Shown here one piece after another: positions 1-9,148 of a stretch of 16,185 nucleotides of DNA. A program made the position numbers and the translations under genes. Origin of the DNA: Salinibacterium sp. (GTDB lineage Bacteria > Actinomycetota > Actinomycetes > Actinomycetales > Microbacteriaceae); contig JANXTJ010000034.1 in assembly GCA_025352485.1 (NCBI GenBank), positions 1-16,185 on the forward strand, written 5' to 3'. How positions within the stretch are numbered: the first letter of the stretch is position 1; the number at the start of each line of letters is the position of its first letter. Below the pieces are notes generated by a model. That model saw only the letters and a list, made by a program, of their open reading frames with translations, was not told the origin of the DNA and did no database searches.

Positions 1-26
1 CACCGGCATGCTCAAGAAAATAACTC

Positions 27-1544
27 ATGACTGAACTCTCCTTCGGCGCGCTCGGCGTGCCAGCACCCATCGTTGCCGCCCTCGGCGCCAACGGAATCAC
101 CGAACCCTTCCCCATTCAGGTCGACACCCTGCCGGACACCCTGTCTGGTCGCGACGTGCTGGGCCGCGGCAAGACCGGCTCCGGCAAGACTCTCGCCTTC
201 GCGATCCCGATGGTGGCCCGCCTCGGCAGCTCACTGGCCGGCGGCAAACGTCGCCCCGGTCGCCCGCTCGGCCTCGTGCTCGCCCCCACTCGTGAACTCG
301 CGACCCAGATCACCGTGGCCATGGAGCCGCTGGCTTCCGCTTACGGCCTCACCATCACCACCATTTTCGGTGGCGTCAGCCAAAACCGCCAGGTCGCGGC
401 GCTCAAGGCCGGTGTCGATATCGTCGTCGCCTGCCCCGGCCGCCTCGAAGACCTCATGAAACAGGGCTTCGCTCACCTCGACGCGATCGAAATCACCGTG
501 CTTGACGAGGCCGACCACATGGCCGACCTCGGCTTCCTGCCGGTCGTCACCCGGATCATGGACAAGACTCCGCAGACGGGGCAGCGCCTGCTGTTCAGCG
601 CCACCCTCGACAACGGCGTCGACAAACTCGTCAAGCGTTACCTCCACAACCAGGTGCTGCATTCCGTCGACGAGGCCAACAGCCACGTCGCCGCGATGAC
701 CCACCACGTGTTCGAGGTCGGAGGAGCCGACGAGAAGAACGAGTTGATCAAGAAGCTCGCCTCGGGCACCGGCCGTCGCATCCTCTTCATGCGCACCAAG
801 CACCACGCCAAAAAGCTTGCCAAACAGCTCACCGATGCTGGCATCCCCGCTGTCGACCTGCACGGCAACCTCTCGCAGGTCGCTCGTGACCGCAACCTCG
901 CCTCCTTCGCCTCCGGTGCGACCCGGGTTCTCGTCGCTACCGATGTCGCCGCTCGCGGCGTTCACGTGGATGACATCGAACTCGTGATCCACGTCGACCC
1001 GCCGTCGGAGCACAAGGCCTATCTGCACCGCTCCGGCCGCACCGCTCGCGCGGGCAAGGAGGGCGAGGTCGTCACGATCGTGCTGCCCGACCAGCGCAAA
1101 GACACCGCGGCCCTCCTGCGCAAAGCCGAAATCACCGTCACCCCCCAGCGCGTCACGGCAGACTCTGCCGCTGTCACCGCGCTGGTCGGGGATGTCGCGG
1201 CCTATGTCAAGCCGGCACCCCGGGCCGAAACCCCCGAACGCGGTTACTCGCAGGGCGGGCGCTCAGAGGGCGCAAACGCCACCCGCAAGCGCGCCAATCG
1301 TGACGAGCGTGGGCAGGGTGCCGGCGCATCCGCCCCGCGCCGCGACCGCTCGGGTCGCCCCGCTCAGGGTGGTTCAGCTACCCAGCCACACGCTCAGTCA
1401 TCACACGCCCAGCCGGCTCGCGCCGAACAGGCCCCGTCGCGCCCGCGCGGCGGCAACGGTCGCGCGCAGGCCTCCGGTGGCCCGATTCGCGTCGGCCAGG
1501 TCGTGCGCCCGAATTCCGCCAGCGGGCAGCGCCGCGGTCGCTAG
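27..1544 (+). CDS. DEAD-box ATP-dependent RNA helicase
   Basis: Superfamily 2 RNA helicase that would unwind RNA duplexes or remodel RNPs in the cytoplasm using ATP (family knowledge). All core motifs are visible in a 505-aa protein: Q-motif FPIQ (28-31), motif I GKTGSGKT (48-55), Ia PTRELA (87-92), PGR (137-139), DEAD (160-163), SAT (191-193), motif V ATDVAARG (304-311) and motif VI HRSGRTARAG (334-343). RecA1 spans about 1-200 and RecA2 about 220-370. After about residue 390 comes a roughly 115-residue low-complexity tail rich in Arg, Gly, Ala, Ser and Gln, typical of RhlE/DeaD-type helicases and probably RNA-binding. The ATG at 27 gives a normal N-terminus just before the Q-motif. No good ribosome-binding site precedes it, and only 26 bp upstream are visible. 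It converges on the next gene with a 37 bp gap. The exact subfamily (RhlE, DeaD or other) is not decided. Confidence 0.96.
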   Translation: MTELSFGALGVPAPIVAALGANGITEPFPIQVDTLPDTLSGRDVLGRGKTGSGKTLAFAIPMVARLGSSLAGGKRRPGRPLGLVLAPTRELATQITVAMEPLASAYGLTITTIFGGVSQNRQVAALKAGVDIVVACPGRLEDLMKQGFAHLDAIEITVLDEADHMADLGFLPVVTRIMDKTPQTGQRLLFSATLDNGVDKLVKRYLHNQVLHSVDEANSHVAAMTHHVFEVGGADEKNELIKKLASGTGRRILFMRTKHHAKKLAKQLTDAGIPAVDLHGNLSQVARDRNLASFASGATRVLVATDVAARGVHVDDIELVIHVDPPSEHKAYLHRSGRTARAGKEGEVVTIVLPDQRKDTAALLRKAEITVTPQRVTADSAAVTALVGDVAAYVKPAPRAETPERGYSQGGRSEGANATRKRANRDERGQGAGASAPRRDRSGRPAQGGSATQPHAQSSHAQPARAEQAPSRPRGGNGRAQASGGPIRVGQVVRPNSASGQRRGR

Positions 1545-1581
1545 TCGCTACTCGTAGCTAGTGCTGCGGGCCGTTCACGCG

Positions 1582-2121
1582 TCAGGGAAGAACGCCCACC
1601 GACGCGAGGGCCGCCCGCAGCAGTGCGCCGCGCCCGCCCTCCATGTCGGCCGTCACCGATTCCGATGCCGCCTCCGCTGGCCGCAACCAGGTCACCTCGA
1701 GCGCGTCTTGGCGCGGTTCGCAGGTGCCGGTGATCGGCACGACATAGGCGAGCGAGACGGCGTGCTGACGGGAATCCATGAACTGACTGGACCCCGGCCA
1801 CGGAAAATACTCGGCCACCGAAAAGGGCACAGGGCTAGCCGGAAGCAGCGGGAACGCCATCGGGCCCAGGTCTTTTTCGAGGTGACGGAAGAGGGCGTCG
1901 CGCAGGGTCTCGCCGTACATCACCCGCCCGGAAATCAGGGTTCGGGTGATCTCGCCGTCGTTGGCGCGCATTAGCGTGCCGACCTCGATGACTCGGCCCA
2001 TGCCATCCAGTCGCACCGGCACGGCCTCGACATAGAGCAGCGGAAGCCGGCGGCGGGCTTCGGCGAGCTCCTCCTCAGACAACCATCCGGAGGTCGGGTC
2101 GGGGGTGCCTACTGAGCTCAT
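1582..2121 (-). CDS. DUF4916 Nudix-hydrolase-like protein
   Basis: A 179-aa protein that I recognise as the actinobacterial DUF4916 / 'NUDIX hydrolase family protein' type; its substrate is unknown. A Nudix-like helix is visible: G65, then E71 at the expected spacing, then R79. The following positions read H-L-E-K-D-L-G (80-86) instead of the canonical E-U-x-E-E-x-G, so the usual paired metal-binding glutamates are not present as such. The N-terminal part (RLPLLYVEAVPVRLD, 25-39) and DSRQHAVSLAYVVPI (116-130) look like strands of the Nudix fold. The ATG at 2121 has GGAG only one base upstream, too close for normal initiation, but a -10-like CATAAT lies a few bases further up, so translation may be leaderless. 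It diverges from the esterase gene. Whether it is an active pyrophosphatase or a non-catalytic Nudix fold cannot be told from sequence. Confidence 0.85.
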   Translation of the reverse strand: MSSVGTPDPTSGWLSEEELAEARRRLPLLYVEAVPVRLDGMGRVIEVGTLMRANDGEITRTLISGRVMYGETLRDALFRHLEKDLGPMAFPLLPASPVPFSVAEYFPWPGSSQFMDSRQHAVSLAYVVPITGTCEPRQDALEVTWLRPAEAASESVTADMEGGRGALLRAALASVGVLP

Positions 2122-2125
2122 GCTC

Positions 2126-2131
2126 CATTAT
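2126..2131 (-). promoter_or_regulatory. Candidate -10 element for the DUF4916 gene
   Basis: On the minus strand CATAAT (one mismatch to TATAAT) ends five bases before the ATG at 2121. This would place the transcription start at or next to the A of the start codon and give a leaderless mRNA, which is common in actinobacteria. I see no convincing -35 element at 16-18 bp upstream. This is an inference from position and similarity only. Confidence 0.35.
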
Positions 2132-2185
2132 GAGTGTGCAGAGGCCCGATCACGGGTGCGGCGTCGTTCGGCGGGCGGGCGATGC

Positions 2186-2190
2186 AAGGA
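2186..2190 (+). promoter_or_regulatory. Ribosome-binding site deciding the esterase start
   Basis: AAGGA lies 8 bases before the ATG at 2199. The same reading frame is open upstream to an ATG at 2130, but that ATG has no such site and would add 23 residues not resembling the family. The site therefore favours 2199. Confidence 0.75.
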
Positions 2191-2198
2191 TTGTGAGC

Positions 2199-2834
2199 AT
2201 GAACACAGCCATGACTCTCGATACCGACGCAATCATCTGGTCGGCCGGCGAGCGCGAAGGCCGCCCCCTGCTCGTGCTGCTGCACGGCTACGGATCCCAC
2301 GAGGGTGACCTGTTCGGGATGTCGCCCGGGCTGCCGCTTGAGCCGGTCGTTGCCTCCCTGCGCGCCCCGATCGCGGAGAGTGGCGGCTACGCGTGGTGGA
2401 GTCGCGGCACCGGTTCGCCCTCCGGCGATCCCGCACGCGACGCGGTGGACGCTGCCGCTGCCGCGGTCATCGCCTGGCTCAACACGCTCGCCAATCCGAG
2501 CGTCACCCTGCTGGGCTTCTCGCAGGGGGCCGCCATGGCGCTTCAGCTTAACCGTGTCGCGCCGGGACGGTTCGCGTCGACCGTCGCACTCTCCGGCTTT
2601 GTGGCATCGGGCGGCCATCCCGGCGACGCCGAGCTTGAGCGCCTGCGTCCGCCGGTTTTTTGGGGGCGCGGCGCCGACGATGCGATGATCCCGGCATCCG
2701 CCATCGAGCGCACCGCCGCCTGGCTGCCCACGCATGCCGACGCCAGCATCCACGTCTACGAAAACCTCGCCCACTCGATCTCGTCACAGGAACTCGCCGA
2801 CGTCAGCGCATTTCTTCGCGAGCACGCGGCCTGA
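2199..2834 (+). CDS. Alpha/beta-hydrolase, phospholipase/carboxylesterase family
   Basis: Predicted serine hydrolase of 211 aa in the Abhydrolase_2 (phospholipase/carboxylesterase) family, acting on short acyl esters, thioesters or lysophospholipids; the true substrate is unknown. The oxyanion-hole motif HGYGS is at 29-33. The nucleophile elbow GFSQGAA (106-112) has Ser108. The acid is probably Asp161 in ADDAMIP, and the catalytic His is His192 in NLAHSI. Length matches the family (about 200-230 aa). No signal peptide is seen, so it should be cytosolic. The ATG at 2199 is preferred over an in-frame ATG at 2130 because AAGGA precedes it at good spacing. It is followed 42 bp later by lhr on the same strand and may share its transcript. 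Nothing in it ties it functionally to DNA repair. Confidence 0.92.
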   Translation: MNTAMTLDTDAIIWSAGEREGRPLLVLLHGYGSHEGDLFGMSPGLPLEPVVASLRAPIAESGGYAWWSRGTGSPSGDPARDAVDAAAAAVIAWLNTLANPSVTLLGFSQGAAMALQLNRVAPGRFASTVALSGFVASGGHPGDAELERLRPPVFWGRGADDAMIPASAIERTAAWLPTHADASIHVYENLAHSISSQELADVSAFLREHAA

Positions 2835-2876
2835 GCCCGAGGCGCATCGGTCGGTGCTGCGGGAGAAGATAGAGGG

Positions 2877-5800
2877 ATGGCCCTCGAACGCTTCTCCCCC
2901 GCGACGCGGGAATGGTTCGAGGGCGCTTTCGCAGCGCCGACTCCGGCCCAGCTTGGCGCCTGGGATGCCGTCTCGTCCGGCTCGCACGCGCTGGTCGTCG
3001 CCCCGACCGGATCAGGCAAGACGCTCGCCGCATTTCTCTGGGCCATCGATCGACTGATTTCGTCTCCCCCGGCCGAAGACCCGCGCCGCCGAACGCGCGT
3101 GCTCTACATCTCCCCGCTGAAGGCTCTCGGCGTCGACGTCGAGCGCAACCTTCGAGCTCCGCTGGTCGGCGTCACCCAGACCGCGCTGCGGCTGGGGTTA
3201 GCGACCGCCGCCGTGACGGTGGGGGTGCGATCGGGGGACACCACGACGCAAGACCGGCGGTTGCTCGCGCGGCTGCCGCCCGACATCCTGATCACCACTC
3301 CAGAGTCGCTCTATCTGATGCTCACCTCGGCGGCCCGTGAGACCCTGATGGGCGTCGAGACGGTCATCATCGACGAGGTGCACGCCGTCGCCGCGACCAA
3401 GCGCGGCGCGCACCTGGCGCTCTCGCTGGAACGCCTCGACCTGCTGCTGGAAAAGCCGGCGCAGCGCATCGGGCTGTCCGCGACCGTGCGCCCGCTCGAC
3501 GAGGTGGCGCGTTTTCTCGCCGGTCGCGCGCCCGTGACGATCGTGCAGCCGCCCGCCGCCAAGACCTTCGACCTCAGCATCGTCGTGCCCGTTGATGACA
3601 TGACCCAGCCTGGCGCGGTGCGCTCCCCCGACGGGTCTGCCGCTGGCCCGGTGGCAAACCCCGAGGCGGCCGGCTCGATTTGGCCTCATGTGGAGGAGGC
3701 CATCGTCGACAGCATCCTCGAGCACCGATCCACGATCGTGTTCGCCAATTCGCGGCGGCTTGCCGAACGGCTGACCGCCCGGCTGAACGAGATTTTCGTG
3801 GAGCGCACCCTCGCCCTCGAGCTGACCGCAGCGTCGACCGGGCCGTCGGCTGCTTCGTCGAGCCTGCCGTTGGGGCCGGTCGCGCCGCCGCTGCTGGCCC
3901 GCGCGCACCACGGCTCCGTCTCTCGGGAACAGCGCGCGACCATCGAAGACGACCTCAAGTCGGGTCGGCTGCGGTGCGTCGTGGCCACATCATCGCTCGA
4001 ACTCGGGATCGACATGGGCGCCGTCGATCTGGTGATCCAGGTCGAGTCGCCGCCGTCGGTGGCCTCGGGGCTTCAGCGCATCGGGCGGGCCGGGCATCAG
4101 GTCGGGGAGATTTCGACGGGAGTGCTGTTTCCGAAACACCGCACCGACCTCATCCATACCGCCGTGGCTGTCGACCGCATGCTCTCCGGCCAGATCGAAT
4201 CCATCGCTGTGCCCGCGAATCCCCTCGACGTGCTCGCGCAGCAGACCGTCGCGGCGACCGCGCTGGAGGGCATCGATGTCGAGGAATGGTTTGACACGGT
4301 GCGGCGCAGCGCCCCCTTCGCGACCCTGCCGCGCAGCGCCTACGACGCCACCCTTGATCTGCTGGCCGGCCGCTACCCGAGCGACGAGTTCGCGGAACTG
4401 CGCCCGCGTATCGTGTGGGATCGGGTGGCCGGCACGATCGCCGGCCGGCCGGGAGCGCAGCGGCTGGCCGTGACCTCCGGCGGCACGATCCCGGATCGTG
4501 GCCTGTTCGGCGTCTTCATGGTCGGCGGTTCCGACGATTCGCGCGGTGGACCGGGTCGACGCGTGGGAGAACTCGACGAGGAGATGGTCTACGAGTCGCG
4601 CGTCGGCGATGTGTTCGCCCTCGGCACGACGAGCTGGCGCATCGAAAATATCACCCACGATCAGGTGCTGGTTTCGCCCGCCTTCGGCGTGCCCGGCAAG
4701 GTGCCATTCTGGCGCGGGGACGGCCTCGGCCGACCGGCGGAACTGGGTGCAGCCATCGGTGCGTTCCAGCGCGAGATGTCAACCGGCGATGCCGCCCCTA
4801 CACTTCAGCGACTGCGCGACATCGGCCTCGATGAACGCGCCGCCGCCAACCTCGTCGCGCTGATAAAAGACCAGGGCGACTCGACCGGTCAGGTGCCCAG
4901 CGACACCACCCTGGTGGTCGAACGTTTCCGCGACGAGCTGGGCGACTGGCGGGTGGTGCTGCATTCCCCGTACGGCATGCCCGTGCACGCGCCATGGGCA
5001 CTGGCGGTCAGTGCGCGCGTGCGCGACCGGCTGGGTGTCGATGGCGCCGCAATGGCGGGCGATGACGGCATCGTCGTGCGCATCCCCGACACCGATGCCG
5101 AACCGCCCGGTGCCGAACTGTTCGTGTTCGAGAACGACGAACTTCAGCAGATCGTGACGGAGGAGGTCGGCGGCTCCGCGCTGTTCGCCGCGCGCTTCCG
5201 TGAATGCGCCGCCCGGGCCCTGTTGTTGCCGCGCTACAACCCCGGCAAGCGCTCCCCGCTCTGGCAGCAGCGGCAGCGGGCATCCCAACTTCTGGATGTC
5301 GCCCGCAAGTACCCGACATTCCCGATCGTTCTCGAAACGGTGCGCGAGGTCTTGCAAGACGTCTACGACCTGCCGGCCCTCACCACGCTGACCGCTGACA
5401 TCGCGGCGCGCAAGATTCGGATCGTCGAGACGGAGACCGACATTCCGTCGCCGTTCGCGCGCAGCATGCTTTTCGGTTATGTCGCGGCGTTCATGTACGA
5501 GGGGGATTCCCCGCTCGCGGAGCGTCGCGCCGCCGCGCTTTCGCTCGACCCGGCCCTGCTCGCCGAACTGCTCGGCCGGGCGGAACTGCGCGAACTTCTC
5601 GACCCCGCCGTCATCGACCTCACCGAGCGCGAGTTGCAGCGCCTCACCCCGGAGCGGCAGGCGAAAGACGCCGAGGGAGTAGTCGATACCCTGCGGATGC
5701 TCGGGCCGTTGTCGATCGCCGAGCTCGCGCTGCGCTGCCTGCCGACGCTAGTGGCCGTCCCGGGGCTGCCCGCGCTGCTGGATGAGCTTGCCCGCGCCAA

Positions 5801-7442
5801 CCGCGCGCTGCGCGTCACGATCGCCGGGGTGGCCCAGTGGGCCGTCGTCGAAGATGCCGCGCGCCTTCGCGACGCCCTCGGTGTGCCACTGCCGATCGGG
5901 GTACCGGCCGCGTTCATCGAACCCGTCGACGACCCGGTCGGCGATCTTCTCAGCCGCTACGCCCGCACCCACGGCCCCTTCACCGTGCAGGATGCCGCGA
6001 CCCGCTTCGGTCTCGGAACAGCCGTCGTCACCGACACCCTTCGCCGTCTCGCCGCCGACCGTCGCGTCGTCGACGGAGAATTTCGGCCGGGCGCCACCGG
6101 CACGGAGTGGATCTCCGTCGAGGTTTTGCGGCGGCTGCGCTCGCGCTCGCTGGCCGCCCTGCGCCAGGAGGTCGAGCCGGTCGACATCGCAACCCTTGGC
6201 CGGTTTCTGCCGCAGTGGCAGCACGTCTCGGACGGCCGCGGCGGCGGGGCGCTGCGCGGGGTCGACGGCCTCGCCCAGGTCATCGACCAACTGGCAGGGG
6301 TCGCGCTGCCGGCATCCGCGTGGGAGAGTCTGGTGCTGCCGGCCCGACTAGCGAACTATTCGCAGGCCTGGCTCGACGAGCTGACCACCTCCGGCGAGGT
6401 GATCTGGGCGGGTAATGGCGCGCTGCCACGAGGCGACGGATGGGTCAGCCTGCACCTTGCAGAGACCGCGACGCTGACTCTGCCCGAGCCCGGCGACACC
6501 GAGACGACCCCGCTGCAGCGCGAGATTCTGGCAACCCTCGCCGGCGGCGGGGCATATTTCTTCCGGCAGCTCGGCCAGGCCGTCGGCAGCCTCGACGACA
6601 AATCGCTGAACGCGGCGCTCTGGGATCTGGTCTGGGCCGGCCTGATCACCAACGACACCTTCTCGCCGTTGCGCTCCTACCTCGGTGGCCCCGCCGCGCC
6701 GCGCCGCGCGCCGCGCACCCGCTCCTATCGCAACCGCTCACTTTCGGTGGCCCAGAGCGGCCCTCCCACGGGCGGCGGGCGCTGGTCGCTGCTGCCGCTC
6801 GCGGCGGGCGACAGTACGGTCAGGGCCAAGGCGCTCGGCGAGCTGCTGCTCGAGCGGCACGGGGTTGTCACGCGCGGTGCCGTGGTCAGCGAGGGCGTGC
6901 GCGGCGGGTTCGCCCTGGCCTACAAGGTGCTCAGTAGTTTCGAGGAGACCGGGCGGGCCCGGCGCGGCTACTTCGTGGAAGGGCTCGGCGCCGCCCAGTT
7001 CGCCACCACCGCGACGGTGGATCGCCTCCGAAGCTTTGTGCTCCCGCCGCTGGGGCAACCGCCACTCTCGGCGATCACCCTCGCGGCGACCGACCCCGCC
7101 AACCCCTACGGCGCGGCCCTGGCCTGGCCGCGCGACGCCGAAGAGCTCAATGCCAAGCGGGGGCATCGCCCGGGGCGGAAGGCCGGGGCAATAGTGGTCA
7201 TGGTGGATGGCGCACTCACCAGCTACGTGGAGCGCGGCGGCAAGACGGTGCTGACCTTCGGCACTGAGCCGGCGGTGCTCGCGGCCGCGGCGCACTCGCT
7301 CGCCGCCACCGTGCGCGAGAGGCTAGGCACGCTGCGCATCGAGCGCATCGACGGCGAGTTTTCGATCGGCAGCCCCTTCGGTATCGCCCTCGCGGAGGCC
7401 GGCTTCGTGCCCACCCCGCAGGGGCTGCGGTTGCGCGGCTAA
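2877..7442 (+). CDS. lhr: Lhr-type ATP-dependent DNA helicase (long form)
   Basis: Large superfamily 2 helicase of 1521 aa, close to the mycobacterial Lhr length (about 1500). In mycobacteria Lhr is a 3'-5' ssDNA translocase and RNA:DNA helicase linked to the DNA-damage response. RecA1 carries a Q-like PTPAQ (21-25), Walker A APTGSGKT (42-49), motif II DEVH (166-169) and SAT (201-203). RecA2 carries FANSRR (289-294), ATSSLELGIDM (370-380) and motif VI QRIGRAGHQ (400-408). The Lhr-specific winged-helix/beta-barrel core should run to about 860. After it comes a long C-terminal domain with winged-helix repeats; the related E. coli Lhr C-terminal domain has been reported as a uracil-DNA glycosylase. 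Two flexible Ala/Ser/Pro/Gly-rich stretches (about 242-268 and 318-340) interrupt RecA2. The ATG at 2877 follows a purine-rich GGGAGAAG (2861-2868). The stop is 2 bp before nei. Confidence 0.97.
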   Translation: MALERFSPATREWFEGAFAAPTPAQLGAWDAVSSGSHALVVAPTGSGKTLAAFLWAIDRLISSPPAEDPRRRTRVLYISPLKALGVDVERNLRAPLVGVTQTALRLGLATAAVTVGVRSGDTTTQDRRLLARLPPDILITTPESLYLMLTSAARETLMGVETVIIDEVHAVAATKRGAHLALSLERLDLLLEKPAQRIGLSATVRPLDEVARFLAGRAPVTIVQPPAAKTFDLSIVVPVDDMTQPGAVRSPDGSAAGPVANPEAAGSIWPHVEEAIVDSILEHRSTIVFANSRRLAERLTARLNEIFVERTLALELTAASTGPSAASSSLPLGPVAPPLLARAHHGSVSREQRATIEDDLKSGRLRCVVATSSLELGIDMGAVDLVIQVESPPSVASGLQRIGRAGHQVGEISTGVLFPKHRTDLIHTAVAVDRMLSGQIESIAVPANPLDVLAQQTVAATALEGIDVEEWFDTVRRSAPFATLPRSAYDATLDLLAGRYPSDEFAELRPRIVWDRVAGTIAGRPGAQRLAVTSGGTIPDRGLFGVFMVGGSDDSRGGPGRRVGELDEEMVYESRVGDVFALGTTSWRIENITHDQVLVSPAFGVPGKVPFWRGDGLGRPAELGAAIGAFQREMSTGDAAPTLQRLRDIGLDERAAANLVALIKDQGDSTGQVPSDTTLVVERFRDELGDWRVVLHSPYGMPVHAPWALAVSARVRDRLGVDGAAMAGDDGIVVRIPDTDAEPPGAELFVFENDELQQIVTEEVGGSALFAARFRECAARALLLPRYNPGKRSPLWQQRQRASQLLDVARKYPTFPIVLETVREVLQDVYDLPALTTLTADIAARKIRIVETETDIPSPFARSMLFGYVAAFMYEGDSPLAERRAAALSLDPALLAELLGRAELRELLDPAVIDLTERELQRLTPERQAKDAEGVVDTLRMLGPLSIAELALRCLPTLVAVPGLPALLDELARANRALRVTIAGVAQWAVVEDAARLRDALGVPLPIGVPAAFIEPVDDPVGDLLSRYARTHGPFTVQDAATRFGLGTAVVTDTLRRLAADRRVVDGEFRPGATGTEWISVEVLRRLRSRSLAALRQEVEPVDIATLGRFLPQWQHVSDGRGGGALRGVDGLAQVIDQLAGVALPASAWESLVLPARLANYSQAWLDELTTSGEVIWAGNGALPRGDGWVSLHLAETATLTLPEPGDTETTPLQREILATLAGGGAYFFRQLGQAVGSLDDKSLNAALWDLVWAGLITNDTFSPLRSYLGGPAAPRRAPRTRSYRNRSLSVAQSGPPTGGGRWSLLPLAAGDSTVRAKALGELLLERHGVVTRGAVVSEGVRGGFALAYKVLSSFEETGRARRGYFVEGLGAAQFATTATVDRLRSFVLPPLGQPPLSAITLAATDPANPYGAALAWPRDAEELNAKRGHRPGRKAGAIVVMVDGALTSYVERGGKTVLTFGTEPAVLAAAAHSLAATVRERLGTLRIERIDGEFSIGSPFGIALAEAGFVPTPQGLRLRG

Positions 7443-7444
7443 CC

Positions 7445-8221
7445 GTGCCAGAGGGTGACACGGTCTATCGCGCCGCAAAGAATCTGAATGCGGTTCTGGC
7501 CGGCACGGTGCTGACCCGCTGCGACATTCGGGTGCCAGCATTCGCGACCCTCGACCTCACCGGCGAGACCGTCGACGAGGTGATCAGTCGCGGCAAACAC
7601 CTGCTTATGCGCATTGGGGCATATTCAATTCACAGCCACCTGAAGATGGAGGGCTCGTGGCATATCTACCGGCACGGCGCCACGTGGCGCCGCCCACTCT
7701 GGCAGGCCAGAGCGATTCTTGCCAACGCAAGCTGGGTCACGGTGGGTTTCGAACTCGGAACCCTTGACGTGGTGGCGCGCGAGTCGGAAGACGAGGTGGT
7801 GGGCTACCTGGGCCCCGACCTGCTCGGCCCCGACTGGAACCCCGACCTTGCCCTTGCCAATCTGCGCGCGGACCCGGCGCGGGCGATTGGGCTGGCCCTG
7901 CTCGACCAGCGCAACCTCGCTGGGCTCGGCAACGTCTATCGCAATGAGTTGTGTTTTCTGCGCGGGGTACTGCCCACCCGCCCGGTCGGCGAGGTCAACG
8001 ACCTCGAACGCATGGTCGCACTCGCGCACCGCCTCATCGACGCCAACAAGGATCGGGCCGAGCGCACCACCACCGGAAAGCTGCGCGGCGACACCGACTG
8101 GGTGTACGGCCGGCAGGGCAGGGCCTGCCTGCGCTGCGGCACGCGCGTCCGGCACGGCACACTCGGCGACACCGAGCTGCAGTTGCGCGACATTTTCTGG
8201 TGTCAGCACTGCCAGACCTAG
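7445..8221 (+). CDS. nei: Fpg/Nei-family DNA glycosylase/AP lyase (endonuclease VIII type)
   Basis: A 258-aa bifunctional base-excision repair enzyme expected to remove oxidised bases, mainly pyrimidines, and cleave the abasic site. The N-terminus MPEGDTV gives Pro2 as the Schiff-base nucleophile and Glu3 as the acid. Lys51 in SRGKHLL is the conserved beta-hairpin lysine. The helix-two-turn-helix is QRNLAGLGNVYRNE (155-168). The C-terminal zinc finger has Cys228, Cys231, Cys253 and Cys256, with Arg248 at the usual arginine position. MPEGDTV rather than MPELPE points to Nei, not Fpg/MutM. The start is GTG, fixed by the invariant Pro2; there is no clear Shine-Dalgarno and the gap to lhr is only 2 bp, so translation is probably coupled. 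The lhr-nei order matches M. tuberculosis Rv3296-Rv3297 as I recall it. Confidence 0.95.
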   Translation: MPEGDTVYRAAKNLNAVLAGTVLTRCDIRVPAFATLDLTGETVDEVISRGKHLLMRIGAYSIHSHLKMEGSWHIYRHGATWRRPLWQARAILANASWVTVGFELGTLDVVARESEDEVVGYLGPDLLGPDWNPDLALANLRADPARAIGLALLDQRNLAGLGNVYRNELCFLRGVLPTRPVGEVNDLERMVALAHRLIDANKDRAERTTTGKLRGDTDWVYGRQGRACLRCGTRVRHGTLGDTELQLRDIFWCQHCQT

Positions 8222-8227
8222 GGTGGA
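8222..8227 (+). promoter_or_regulatory. Ribosome-binding site of menB
   Basis: GGTGGA(G) immediately follows the nei stop codon and sits 3-8 bases before the menB ATG at 8231. It supports that start and independent initiation within the same transcript. Confidence 0.6.
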
Positions 8228-8230
8228 GTC

Positions 8231-9118
<888 letters not shown>

Positions 9119-9148
9119 GCCCGCAGTTCTGGCCCAATACGCCTGAAT

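Noticed and set aside
231..1028. A 265-codon open frame on the minus strand inside the helicase gene
   Set aside because: Typical antisense shadow of a GC-rich gene; the plus-strand frame encodes all DEAD-box motifs and the shadow has no recognisable domain.
1547..1560. Small palindromic words (CTAG, GCTAC/GTAGC) after the helicase stop, as a terminator or site
   Set aside because: Stems are 4-5 bp with a loop too small or no T-run; nothing supports a function.
2130..2198. An N-terminal extension of the esterase beginning at the ATG at 2130
   Set aside because: No ribosome-binding site precedes it, the residues do not look like the family, and AAGGA sits well before the ATG at 2199.
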